Of a stretch of 64,000 nucleotides of DNA, positions 35,006-45,625 are shown piece by piece. The position numbers were made by a program, and so were the translations under genes. The first letter of the stretch is position 1; each line of letters starts with the position of its first letter. This stretch comes from Tenrec ecaudatus (Eukaryota > Chordata > Mammalia > Afrosoricida > Tenrecidae), in contig NC_134531.1 of the NCBI RefSeq assembly GCF_050624435.1, positions 257,190,812 through 257,254,811 of the forward strand. Direction: 5' to 3'. Under the pieces are notes generated by a model. The model was not told the origin of the DNA, ran no database searches, and worked only from the letters and a program-made list of their open reading frames with translations.

Positions 35006-36780
35006 GAAATCCACTGCCAAAGGGTACCCAGAGAGACTGTGGGGGTTATATTTACATAGATTAACATAATTTAGTTCATTTTCAGGAAAAACAGGGAATC
35101 TTTACTACTTATTCTTATCATAAGCAAATCACAGAAGTGCATCATCACTAATATATCTCTAAAATATTCCTTATTGGGAATCATTTTAATGCCTTTTTCA
35201 ATGGTATTTTAAAAGACAATTCTATCCACAACTATACTACTAAAAATAGGTGGTCAATAAAACTATATTTATTTAATTATGTGACTATCTTTACATGGGG
35301 ATACCAGAAAATTGAAAACTTTGGAATATTGTTTACTGCATTTCAAACGGTGTTCTACATTGAGAATAACATATATTGTTACGTTATTCTTAGGCAACAA
35401 TTCAACTTCTGTATTCTTAACTCCTTCTGGATTTTGTTCTTTTCTATATCAGATTAAATATATCATTTCGGGTGCATTTGAAGCAACATTAAATGAATCC
35501 TTATTAAATAATATTATATATCTATAGTAGCATCTTCATTTATATAATTCCAATGACTCAAATTCCAAAGACTGAACCATCATATACATTTCCAGAGGGG
35601 AATGATGCTACATGAAGAGAACATTAAACCAGACCAGAGGGGAGGCTTTATAGCACAGTTGTTCATGCTTCATGATCTAGGAGAAGTTTCCGTTTCCACT
35701 ATAAGATTAATGTAATAAGCTCCCCCCTCTGAATTTTTGTGGTTATTATGAGGTTTTAAACCTGTGAGTGCTGTGCAGTTGTGCAGTATTATAATATAGC
35801 TTCTTTATGAAATAATTTTTTCTGTTTATGTTTTCTATTCTTAGGTTAGCACGGTTTATGAAGTTCTTGAGAAAATAATTAAATTTAAACTATTGTTCCT
35901 TAATCTCATCTGCCTTGTAAAATTACTATGAATTAAAGCGAATGAAGCACACAATATAATAAAAAAACTGGGAAATGTATTCCCTTCCTTAATTCCATAT
36001 AATGACAGCAATATGAAATATTAAAGAACAGCAAAGTAGTGTTAGGGTTATTAAGAATAGTTCTTAATATTTGTTATCATTAAGTGTTCATATTCTCATA
36101 TTACATGAAGTCTGTATTAATAAGCTCGAATTCGAGTAAAACAATTACTATATTGGGTCTTTCTTTCTCAGAGACTCCATAGAAAAGAAACAACAAACCA
36201 CCATCCCCTAGTGCTGAGCAGGGAATTTAAGATGACACGTAACCTTTACGGGTTGATTGGCTCCTAAAACTCATGTCCCTCAGCGAATGTGATATTCCTG
36301 ATAACTGTGAAGCTATTTAAAGAACTCTTACTTCTCTCCAGTTTATACACATTTGCTAAATACAAAAGCCTCCAATGAGAAAAACAAAATACGTTTTTCC
36401 TTCTTATATAGAAAATGAATGAGGTGCTCTCAGGAGACCATATTTATTTTGCCAACTTGCAATTATTCCCCTATAATTTATTGTGTATTATACTGAAGAA
36501 AAATCTACGTTCTTATAATTTCAGATATTATAGTTCCTAACAACAGCTTAGAAAATAGTTGACAAAAACTAATGAATATACATTTTCTTTAGTAATCAGG
36601 ACATTCTGAGAAAAGAATCAGAGAAATGAGTGACCTTCAGGGAGACAATGAGTAGCAGTGGCTTAAGAAACAGTCCTTTGGAGAAATGACATAAAGACAA
36701 TTAACACTGATTTAGTTATAAAAGCCTTATCCTTTCTGACATTTACTTAACCAGATTTTAACACTGGTAAAACAGGACAC
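35006..36780. other. Unassigned AT-rich DNA
   Basis: No assignable element and no supported gene. Short frames such as 35312-35527 have no recognisable motif. A weak tRNA-SINE-like stretch near 35640-35700 is too diverged to call. Confidence 0.5.
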
Positions 36781-36956
36781 CATTGCTAACACTCATGTCC
36801 CGGCGAAATAGCCGCATGGCAGCCGAAAACCGTATACCCTAGCTTGTCGTGCATTCTTTCCAAAAATCGGGACTTTTTCAAAACGCCGTGCGACGTGGGA
36901 AAAATCATTAAAATTCGGGACTGTCCCGCCAAAACCGGGACATCTGGTCACCAGTG
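36781..36956. mobile_element. CpG-dense inverted-terminal-repeat element (hAT-like MITE)
   Basis: The left end cattgctaacactcatgtcc and the inverted right end cactggtgaccagatgtccc are related terminal inverted repeats; the 'gaccagatgtccc' type of end is known from hAT MITEs. The 176 bases hold about 14 CpG sites in a region otherwise nearly without them. No coding capacity. An exact 8-bp duplication is not visible. Confidence 0.62.
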
Positions 36957-37172
36957 GTGTATTTTAATTAAAGTCAAAGGAGGTTCTAAATAGACTCTAA
37001 CACACACACACACACACATGCACACATCTCACACAGAGTGTGTGTTTCTAACTTTGTGACCGTGTCTCCCACAGAGAATTCACTTCTGTCTTCATAAAAT
37101 CAAACTTTGAAGCTGCAAGTTTGGTTGTCGTCAGAGAAGGAGAGAAATGCCTTAAATTCCATCATTCTGTTT

Positions 37173-37335
37173 TAGAATGTTATGCAGTGATGGAAATGCT
37201 CTGTTCCTATTGGAGCGCTCGACTACTGTAGCCCCTATAGCATAGGGCTGTTCAGTATGTGATCTACACCCGGTATGACAAATGAATCGAACTTTTATTT
37301 TATTGAGTTACATTAAGTTAAATTTATATAATCAC
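37173..37335 (+). mobile_element. MER5A-like hAT-Charlie MITE
   Basis: Contains gcagtgatggaaatgctctg, then ctactgtagcccctatagc, then a 'gaatcgaacttttattttat' type AT-rich core, in the order of MER5A. It is diverged and its right end is degraded. MER5A is an old element shared by placental mammals. Confidence 0.68.
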
Positions 37336-38035
37336 ACGTAAGAAATCGCTGGCATGTTTGCACAGAACAGTGTATCGGTTATAGACTTCTGTACCTCCTG
37401 GCTTCCCCCGGACTGGGTTGCTGCTTTACAATTCTATCAGTGTGGCACCTTGCACTGGCTATACATGAAACTAACCCAATATTAACATTTTAACACCATT
37501 TTGATGGTTTTAATTACAGCTCAAGTGTGGGTTCACAAATCTTTCTATAGCTTATGCAGCACAAATACAGCCACTTGAGTCATGGCCAATTAACATGGCC
37601 TTTCGGGCCATAATTCCTTATGTGATGTAATTCTGTACGTTATGAGCCTTTGGCTACAGTCTGATTTGGAGGGCATACTCTTGTAATGAACAGGGATAGG
37701 ATGAAATTAAAACCTGACCTTAGTGAAGGGTTTGAATTGGACCAGACCCTTGGTTTGCTTTATGCCATCTTTAAGACGCTACCTGAGAACATAAGTGAAC
37801 TAAGCCATACTCTATGTTTCCTTGATGACATGTTTACGATTCCACATTAGAACTGGGTCTGAAGCAGGCCACACTGATTGTTTTTCTTGGATATATAATG
37901 GTGCTACCATATGACCCCCTTATTCATTGTCTCACCTGGAAAGCCAGACCTCTATTTCTCTGACTGACCTTAGGTAGAAACAAGACCTGCTATGGTTTGG
38001 GGGGACATTTTTGACTTCTCGGTCTAGATCCTATA
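37336..38035. other. Unassigned DNA
   Basis: No gene and no nameable repeat was seen. It could belong to the retroelement tail that follows. Confidence 0.45.
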
Positions 38036-38039
38036 TTTG

Positions 38040-38545
38040 GCTACCTTCCACCAGACCCTGGGATGTTGGACTAAACAGAACTCACGAGCATGTGAGATAT
38101 TTTGTCAAAGTTTCACAGTTTCTGTGGGATGCTTCAGTAAATTGCAGAACCTAAAGACATGAGGGATAGAATTAAAGGAGATGTGCGGTTTGACGGGAGG
38201 AATTGAGCAAAATGATATCTTAGAAGAATTGGACATTTGGGATATCTTTAATCTCTTACTGGTTGGACCTGGTCTGGTTTGAATTCTTACAAAAGAAATT
38301 ATTGGGTGGGAGATAAGGAGGGTGAGGGGACTTGGGGAGTAAACAATGAAGGCTGGAGTGAGGAGGGAACACTAGAACTGGCTTTGATTGCAAAAATCAG
38401 TATAAAGTTGATTTAACCACGAACAGTGGGGTTGTTCTAAATTTTATTGTGATAATGATTGTACAACTCTTATTGACTGAAAGAACTATTGAATTGTATG
38501 ATATGTGGACTGGGTGCCAATAAAAATGTTTTAAAAATATTTTAA
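38040..38545 (+). mobile_element. Probable L1-type 3' end
   Basis: Ends with tggactgggtgccaataaaa and an A-rich tail, like the '...cccaataaaat' termini of the plus-strand L1s at 30.4 and 47.6 kb. It has no coding region. The family call is based on this terminus and on the 'gattgtacaactctta' block only. Confidence 0.5.
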
Positions 38546-38559
38546 CTAGGGAAAAAAAG

Positions 38560-39489
38560 AAAGAAAAATAAATTATTACCACTCCATTTAAACTTGAATT
38601 TATTCAAGACTTTGAGATACAGGATGGGAATTGTCCCAGAGCATATATTAATCCCACTCAGTTATTCTCTGAAGATGTTCAGTGAAACTCTAGATTCATA
38701 AGGTACAGCCAGAAGTTTTGTTAGCAAATTATTCATAAGTATTTGGGATAAAGGAAACAAGCCAAATAAGCTCATTTATTGCAGGATTTCTAACAGATTG
38801 AAATTCTAATGTGTTCAGAATTTCCAAACAGTGTAAGATGTACCAAGGTTGTTTTAGTCCCTCCGTTTATTTGACCAAGACATACTTAGATCTTTTGAAG
38901 TAGATAATTTTTAGCCAAGTATAGTTTGGAAAACAAATATGTTGGTAGTGTAGTTTATAAAACAAAACAAAACTCCTATTATTAAATCTGGGGAAAGCAG
39001 TCTTATCAAGAGAACCGCCAACTGTCTGCATTACATGGATGCTAGCATGTTTTTAAAAGCCTCACTCGGTGGTCATTATCTAATATTCAAATTCTCCATT
39101 TCAAGCCAGAGTTTTAGAATTCAGATTCCACCCTTGCTTCTTCCAGTTTCAAGAACTGTGAAGTCTGAAATTTATCCCGCTTATATGCTAACAGGTCAGC
39201 TTGCCCCAATGTTATAGATGCTGACAGAAGACACGAAACACTTGATCTAGAGACAGACTACTTATTTGAACAGCACAGCGGGCAGTATGGATCTCATGTT
39301 CCTATCAATCCCGCTTGCCCCAATGCCATGAGTGCTATGCAGAGAAGTCCCGTGGATGCTGCCCGTCTGGTGCCTGTATGTCCCAAGGAAGGAACTGTCA
39401 ACTTTGGAAACCTGCTATCTCATAAGAAAGTTATTGTCAGAAGCATCCAAAATGCACCCTGTAGGAGGACATTATTTTTATTAAGCTAG
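38560..39489. other. Unassigned DNA
   Basis: No gene. A 60-codon frame at 39035-39217 has no recognised motif. Confidence 0.5.
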
Positions 39490-39959
39490 TGTGGTAATTA
39501 GGGATTATGTCACCTAGACATTCCTGGCAACCGGTGGATTCAGACCTGTCAATCAAGATCAATCTGATGACACTGCCTTGATGTCCTTGTGCATGAGCCA
39601 GAAGAACAGAGACGATCTCAGAGCCTGTCAGACTTCTTGCTTGCTGTAACTCTGCCTGCTTCGAGGATGGGCCCAAGTAGCCTGCCTGACCCTGAGAGCT
39701 GCCAGAAGCCTGCCATGTTCCCACAGACCTGGAATCCAAAAAAGTGTACATCAACCAACCTGTGATCTTTCTGCTCTCCAGTTCACTATTCTGGATCACT
39801 GGGCTGTGGCTATATGAATCGGAAGAGGGACTTGTGGACTTGAGTTGTACTGGGCTGTGGTGTCTTCTGGCTATATGATCATTTCTTGCTATAAAGCTAA
39901 TGTTTATACATAGATGAGTGCCACTAGATTTATTTCTCTAGGCAACTCGGTCTAACACA
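39490..39959 (+). mobile_element. ERVL-type solo LTR
   Basis: Starts tgtggtaattagggatta and ends tcggtctaacaca. Flanking pentamers gctag (39485-39489) and cctag (39960-39964) differ at one base. The end region (gatttatttctctaggc) is the typical MLT2-type 3' sequence. The middle differs from the other copies, so it is a separate subfamily. Confidence 0.78.
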
Positions 39960-40284
39960 CCTAGTAAAAAACAAGTATGCCCTTTGCCCTGGAGAAAGGC
40001 ACTCTCTTTGTCTTCCAAGGCTGTTTTCTCTGCAATGTATCGGAATAGACTGTTTGGAACAAAACTTAATTAACAATGTCTCTTCACATGAAGTGCAGAA
40101 ATTCAGAAAATTCAGAGAAATTATTTTCTTAACTCCTCTGCCATGCAACATTTGCTGGAGAGAGCAATCTTTTTCTTAGAATTTTTGAAGGAGTGTTCCA
40201 GCACAAGAAGACAAAACTCTATTCAGTAAAATAAAGAAAGAAACTTACTGTTTTCTTTTGTTTATAGTATTCCCATAATGGTAT
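39960..40284. other. Unassigned spacer between two LTRs
   Basis: About 325 bases without assignable content. A 73-codon minus frame (39930-40151) overlaps the LTR end and is not credible. Confidence 0.5.
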
Positions 40285-40328
40285 TTTGTTAGACTGAGAT
40301 AACTAGAGAAGCAAAAACAATGATGTTT

Positions 40329-40372
<44 letters not shown>

Positions 40373-40860
40373 GAGAGATTTTTATAAAGAAAGGGATTCA
40401 CACCATTGTGAAACAGGCATGTTCAATCTGTGTTTTGTGGCTCAAATGTTAAGCTAGAGGCTTTTCCTGACTCATGTAGCTTTACGGCTAGAAATGTTAA
40501 GCATCAGCAGGATGAACACATCCTGATATCAGACTGCAGAGGCAGATTAACCTAAGGTCAACAGGGTAGGTGTCAAGTCAAATGGCATCCACTGATGGAT
40601 CCCCAGGTCCCCAGCTTTATGGTGGATTGTTGGTTCAAGTCCAAAGAAAGAGGTATTAGACCTCCCCAAAAGCAAGCACCAAGCTTTGCTTCTGTGTCCT
40701 TATGTAGGACGTAGTCCACAACCCTGAAGAAATTTTCTTTCAATTGTATCAGAGCTAAGTGGAGTCAGGAGTTTGCATTCCACCCTAATCTTCTTAAAAC
40801 TGATTGGCTACTATTGAGGACTGCATCAAAATGAGAAAAAACAGATGCAATCACCAATTA
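40285..40860 (-). mobile_element. ERVL-type LTR with AT microsatellite
   Basis: The plus strand begins tttgttagactgagataact, the inverted end of the LTR family, followed by agagaagcaaaaaca. An (AT)n run of about 40 bases lies at 40332-40372. The right edge is set by the start of RTE copy D near 40866 and is approximate. Confidence 0.6.
40332..40372. repeat. (AT)n microsatellite
   Basis: About 20 uninterrupted AT units within the LTR, at the place where related LTRs have tatatataaaactctc-like sequence. Confidence 0.95.
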
Positions 40861-41638
40861 ATAATTGAGATTTGAAATGTACAAATAGGAATATATTAAT
40901 TTGTACATCCTAAAAATGCAATGTAACACATAAATATTGATATCCTATGCACTAGTGAGATAAAATGGACTAGTATCTGACATTTTGAATCAGAAGATCA
41001 TATGGTTTACTATTTCAGGAATGACACAATCTAGAGGAATGTCATTATAGTCATCCTCTCAAAGGATATTTCAGGATCTACCTTGAAGTGTAATGCTGTC
41101 TGTGATAGGATAATGTCTACCCACATTCAAGGAAATCCAATAATTTAAATTATTATTCAAATGTATGCTCCCACCAGCAAAACTAGTGATAAAGAAATTG
41201 AGGAATTCTACCGATATCTTTAGTCTGAAATGGATCAAAAATGCAATCAAGATACAATAATAACTATTGGCTATTGGCATACAAAAGTTGGAAACAAAGA
41301 TGGATAGTCTCTGGAAAATACTCTCTTGGTGATAGAAACAAAGCTGCAGAACACATGAAAGACTTTGCAAGACCAAAAACTTCTTGATCACAAAATGTAA
41401 CTCTACATAAAAGCAGTGAAATCAAATTGAATATATTTGTGGAAAGAGATGATGGGGAGGCTCAATATCAGCAGCTAAAGCCAGGCCTGGGGTTGACCAT
41501 GGAATAGACCACCAATTTCTCATAAGGAAATTCAGGATATAACTGAAGAAAATAAAAACAAATCGACAAGATCCAAAATCCAACCTTGAGTCTATCCCAC
41601 TTGAATTTTGAGAACATCTCAAAAACAGATTTTACAAA

Positions 41639-41935
41639 TTGGACAGAACTGGTAGAACACCTGATGAACTGTGGGAAGACATCATACACATCATGCATGT
41701 AGAGAGCATTAAAAAGACAGGAAAGAAAGAAAAGATCAAAGCAGATATCAGAAAGACCTCGAAACTTGATTTTAAACGTAGAAGAGATGAGGCAAATGAA
41801 AGCAATGATGAAGTTAAAGATCTTAAAAGAATATTTCAAAGAGCAGCTCAAGAAAATAAAGTCAAATATTATAATGAAATGTGCAAAGACCTAGAGTTAG
41901 AAAACCAAATAGGAAGAGTACTCAATATATCTTAA
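41639..41935 (+). pseudogene. RTE polyprotein linker fragment
   Basis: A 98-codon open piece of the RTE polyprotein between endonuclease and reverse transcriptase. It includes RTPDELWEDIIHIMHVESIKK and YNEMCKDLELENQ, conserved in BovB-type elements. Up- and downstream frames are disrupted. Confidence 0.82.
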
Positions 41936-42670
41936 ACTGAAAGAATAAAGAAAAAATTCAAGTCTTTGTTGGTAATACTAAATAATCTATGGGCAAAATA
42001 TTGCAGGATGCTGGAAGCATCTAGAGAAGATGGAAAAAATACACCAAGTCACTGTTCCAAAAAGAAATAGTTAACACGCCATCATTTCAAGAGGTAGCAA
42101 ATGAGCAAGAATCAATGGTGCTGAAAGAGGAAGTTCAAGCTGCACTGAAAGTGTTAAACAAAAGCAAGACTCTGGGAATGGATTACATGAAAATTGAAAT
42201 GTTTCAGCAAGCTGATTAAGCACTGGAAGGACTCACTGTCTTATATCAAGAAATTTGAAAGACAGCTAGTTGGCCAATTGGAAAACATCTATATTTGTAC
42301 CCATTCCAAAGAAAATGGACTAAACAAAATGCATACATTATTCAGAAATACCATTGATGTCACATGCAAGTGCAATTTTGCTTAAGATCATTCAAGAACA
42401 ACTTCATAAATATATTGATAGGTTCAGGTAGAATTCAATAGAGGACTTAGAACAATGGGCATCATTGCTGATATCAGATGGTTCTTGGCTGAGAGATGAG
42501 AATACTAGAAAGAAGTTTACTCGTGTTTCCTTTTCTGTGCCAAGGCATTCAACTGTGGGAGACATAACAAATTGAGAAGAATGGGAATTCCAGAACACCT
42601 AATAGTAATCTCGCAGAACCTGTAAATGGATCAAGAGGCAGCTGTGAAACTAGAACAAGGAAATCCTGTA

Positions 42671-43650
42671 TACCATTTGTACTCGAATATAAGTCGACCC
42701 ACATATAAGCCGAGGTACCTAATTATTACCTGGGGAACCAGAAAAATTGATCGACTTGAGTATAAGCCTAGGGTGGAAAATGCAGAAGCTATTGGTGACT
42801 TTCAATAATGAAAACAAATATAAAATTACTAAAAATTGAGACATCAGTGGGGTAATGTATTTAAATATTTATTTTAAATAAAAAACATAAATAAAAGGAC
42901 AAGTCATTTAACTTTAGTAAGCCAGCACCGTAAGTGGAAAATAGGTTCAACAAAAACAATAAGATATCAACAATGATACCTTAAGAGTACTATTCCCTGA
43001 GCTTAATCAGCAACCAAGCTAAAATGTAGAGTTAAAATCCTTCAAAACTGGATTCCTCATCACCATCCGTATCCCAATGCAGAGCTTCAGCTGCGTGAAG
43101 TCATCATAGGCTCTGTCCTCACTGAGATTGCCATCATCACCATCACTGCTGTCATTTTCATACAAAGCACAGTCTTCAATGCCATCCATAGCATTACTAA
43201 TACTACATTTCTGGAAGGCATCTCGCCCCAGCACCATGTCTTCTGGAATGTCTTCCCATGCATCTCAAACCCACTTTGCTATTAACTCTATGTCAGGCGT
43301 CATGAGATTTTCTCCTTTTGTTAGTCGGGCTTGACCAGATGACATCCATTCATGCCAATCCTTTGCACACAGTCTTTAAAAGACTTATTCAAAGACACAA
43401 GTCATAGGACGGCTTTGATTGGTTAGATGTGACTAAACAAACATCCAAAGCCCTGCGGTGTCAGCGGGGCTTTGAATAAACAGCGGAGGAACGGCAATCA
43501 CCAGCGAGATAACGGGCGCTCATCCAGTTACCTCGGCGGGGCCCAAGGGAGATTTTATGCCTCGCTGGGGTGCCACTGACCCCTGTGTAAACCAAACCCC
43601 AGCACATTTTTGCGCTGAAAAACTCGGCTTATACATGAGTATATACGGTA
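42671..43650 (-). mobile_element. pogo/Tigger-like DNA transposon, internally deleted
   Basis: The left end taccatttgtactcgaat and the inverted right end taccgtatatactcatg begin long terminal inverted repeats (…tataagccgag). TA dinucleotides flank it at 42669-42670 and 43651-43652, and RTE sequence reads straight across when the element is removed. The minus strand retains the C-terminal end of a transposase (43019-43345). The right 200 bases are GC-rich with several intact CpGs. The 980-base length is far below an autonomous element. Confidence 0.85.
43019..43345 (-). pseudogene. pogo-type transposase C-terminal remnant
   Basis: A frame at 43019-43237 begins with the motif FQKCSISNAMDGIED and is acidic after it; pogo/Tigger/CENPB-related transposases carry a W..IP...(I/V)..SF.KCGISNALDG block near their C-terminus. 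The preceding codons (EDIPEDMVLGRDAF) fit the same block, with one stop upstream near 43270. The catalytic DDE domain is absent. Confidence 0.72.
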
Positions 43651-44264
43651 TATTAAAATCATGATAGGTGTGTGTCAGAGTTGTATCCTCTTACCATACT
43701 TATTCAATCTGTATACTGATCAAATCATCAGAAACATGAGATGATATGTAGGACAATGTGCTATTAGGGTTGGGAGAAGGTTTATACAACCATTGATATG
43801 TTATGACTTAACCTTGCTTGCTAAAAGTTAGGAGGACTTGGAACACTTGCTAATGAAGATGAAAGACCACGGACTTCAGTAAGGATTACAACTCAGTGTA
43901 AAGATAGCCAAACTCCTCATACCTGGACCAATCACTAACATCATGATAAACAGAAACTACTGAAGTAGTCTTGGATTTATTCTTGTTTTTACCCCAAACC
44001 AATGCTTATGGAAGCAGCTGTAAAGAGATCAAAGGATGCATTGTATTAGATAAATCTACTGTACAAGACCTCTAAAGTGTTAAAAAGCAGGAATGTTACT
44101 TTGAGGACTGTGGTTAACCTGACCCTGGCCATGGTATTTTCAATTGCTACATGAGTGTGTGAAAGTTGGACATTGAATGAGGAAGACTGAATAAGAATGG
44201 AGGCATTTGACTTAAGGTGATGGTGAAGAATATTGAAACTACCACGGAATACCAAAAGAACAAT

Positions 44265-44768
44265 AGTGGTAGTTAAATAATCTGATGTCAATTTGAGACT
44301 ACTTACAGTCAAGGGGTGGAGTTTAGCCTGTCAATCGGGTCACTGCTTGATGACCTCATTTGGAGGTGTTATGGAGGTCAATATCTCACTAGAGGGGGGA
44401 CACTGACACTCTCTACTGGGAATTCCTGATGACAAGACACAGGGAGCTACACTAGAGCCTTGGAGCTGGAGGAGCCATATGGAGACCCATGCCAGTACTT
44501 AGATGCTTACACCACCACTGAATCCACAAGACTTTCTACCACTGGTCTGTGATCTTTCTGCATTCGGGGCCATTGCTTGTGTTTCATGAGTCTGAAGAGG
44601 AAATTATAGATTGTTATCAGACATATGGACTAATATTGGACTTCTGGATTTGATCTGGACTGGGATGGAATGTTTTCTTAATATACAATTGCTCTGTTAT
44701 ATAAGGCCCTTTCTTGACACATATGAGTCTCCCTAGATTTGTTTCTCTAGTTTTTCTGGACTAACACA
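44265..44768 (+). mobile_element. ERVL-type solo LTR
   Basis: Starts agtggtagttaaataatc (tgtggtag with one change) and ends ttctggactaacaca. The pentamer acaat flanks it exactly (44260-44264 and 44769-44773). It contains ggggtggagtttagcctgtc, also seen in the LTR at 25079. RTE sequence does not continue on the right, so the match of pentamers could be partly chance. Confidence 0.78.
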
Positions 44769-44774
44769 ACAATA

Positions 44775-45237
44775 TAACTTTGTGGGAAAATAAAATGAAA
44801 AGTAATGTATATTTTAATGTTTTTTTTGAAATACACATGCATACATGTGCACATTTTAGAGATGACAAATGACAATGTAAGACATTTTAGTAATTTTCAT
44901 GATGGGTCACCATATTGTGAATCAAGAGGATAAAAATAAATCAATGCAGAATTTATGATGAAAGAGTCAAACTATTGTCAATAGATCTAAAATCTCGTAA
45001 TCATGGGTCAACAGCTATTTCTTGGTACAGAGGGCAAAGTTACAAATAAATATGTTACATGTTCGTGTTTACTGAGTGTGAATTGAGAAAGTACAAACTC
45101 GGAGCACCTGAAAAGCTATAGATTCCAACCTTTTATTCTAACCAGAGTTCATCTTTAGCGCTGAATAATTTTGAATAAATATTTACAATTTGTAACTAAT
45201 TTATATACAAATTGATAGAGTAATAAAAAAATTAGTG
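44775..45237. other. Unassigned AT-rich DNA
   Basis: I see nothing assignable here. Confidence 0.5.
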
Positions 45238-45430
45238 TGGGAAATATGAGCCCTTATGGCATTGGGCTGCTGACCTTCTGGTCAGCAATTCAAATGACTA
45301 GTTGCTCCTCAGGAGAAAAATGAGGTTTTCTACTCCTGTGAACCATTACAGCCCCAGAAATCATGCAGGGCAGTTCTACCATGTCCTGTAGGGTCACTAT
45401 GAGTTGGACATGACTCAACAATAAATATAG
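45238..45430 (+). mobile_element. AfroSINE
   Basis: Full-length-like copy: the tRNA-related start (gcccttatggcattgggctg), 'aattcaaatgactagttgct', then cagttctaccatgtcctgta and gggtcactatgagttggaca, with an A-rich end near 45425. About 190 bases. Confidence 0.88.
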
Positions 45431-45474
45431 AAGAAAACACTGCAAAAGACCCACTGTTATTGGGTCAATTTTGA

Positions 45475-45625
45475 ATTGTAGGTAGTATAGGGTTTATGAG
45501 ACTGTAAGTATTTACAGGAGCAGAGAGACTCATTTCTCTCTTGCACAGTGACTGATGGGTTTGAATCACTAACTTCACCATTAGCCGATCAACCCTTATC
45601 TGACATTACCATCAGGCACTTATGG
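45475..45625 (-). mobile_element. AfroSINE, inverted relative to its neighbour
   Basis: The plus strand reads the reverse complement: agggtttatgagactgtaag, then tttacaggagcagagagact, then gatgggtttgaatcactaac. It is more diverged and truncated at the right end. It lies about 45 bases from a sense copy. Confidence 0.75.

Larger units (their letters stand above)
40866..44263 (+). mobile_element. RTE/BovB LINE copy D, plus strand, split by a pogo-like element
   Basis: The plus strand follows RTE order: endonuclease (ggaatgacac, then caaaagttggaaacaaagat), linker (a frame at 41639-41935 contains YYNEMCKDLELENQIGR), start of reverse transcriptase (to 42670), then after the DNA element the rest of the reverse transcriptase (43653 onward, with LFNLYTDQIIRN) to about 44263. 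All frames have stops. The element is missing its 3' end, where the LTR at 44265 begins. Confidence 0.85.

Noticed and set aside
36781..36956. CpG island of a gene promoter
   Set aside because: Only 176 bases long, with terminal inverted repeats and no gene nearby; better explained as a young mobile element.
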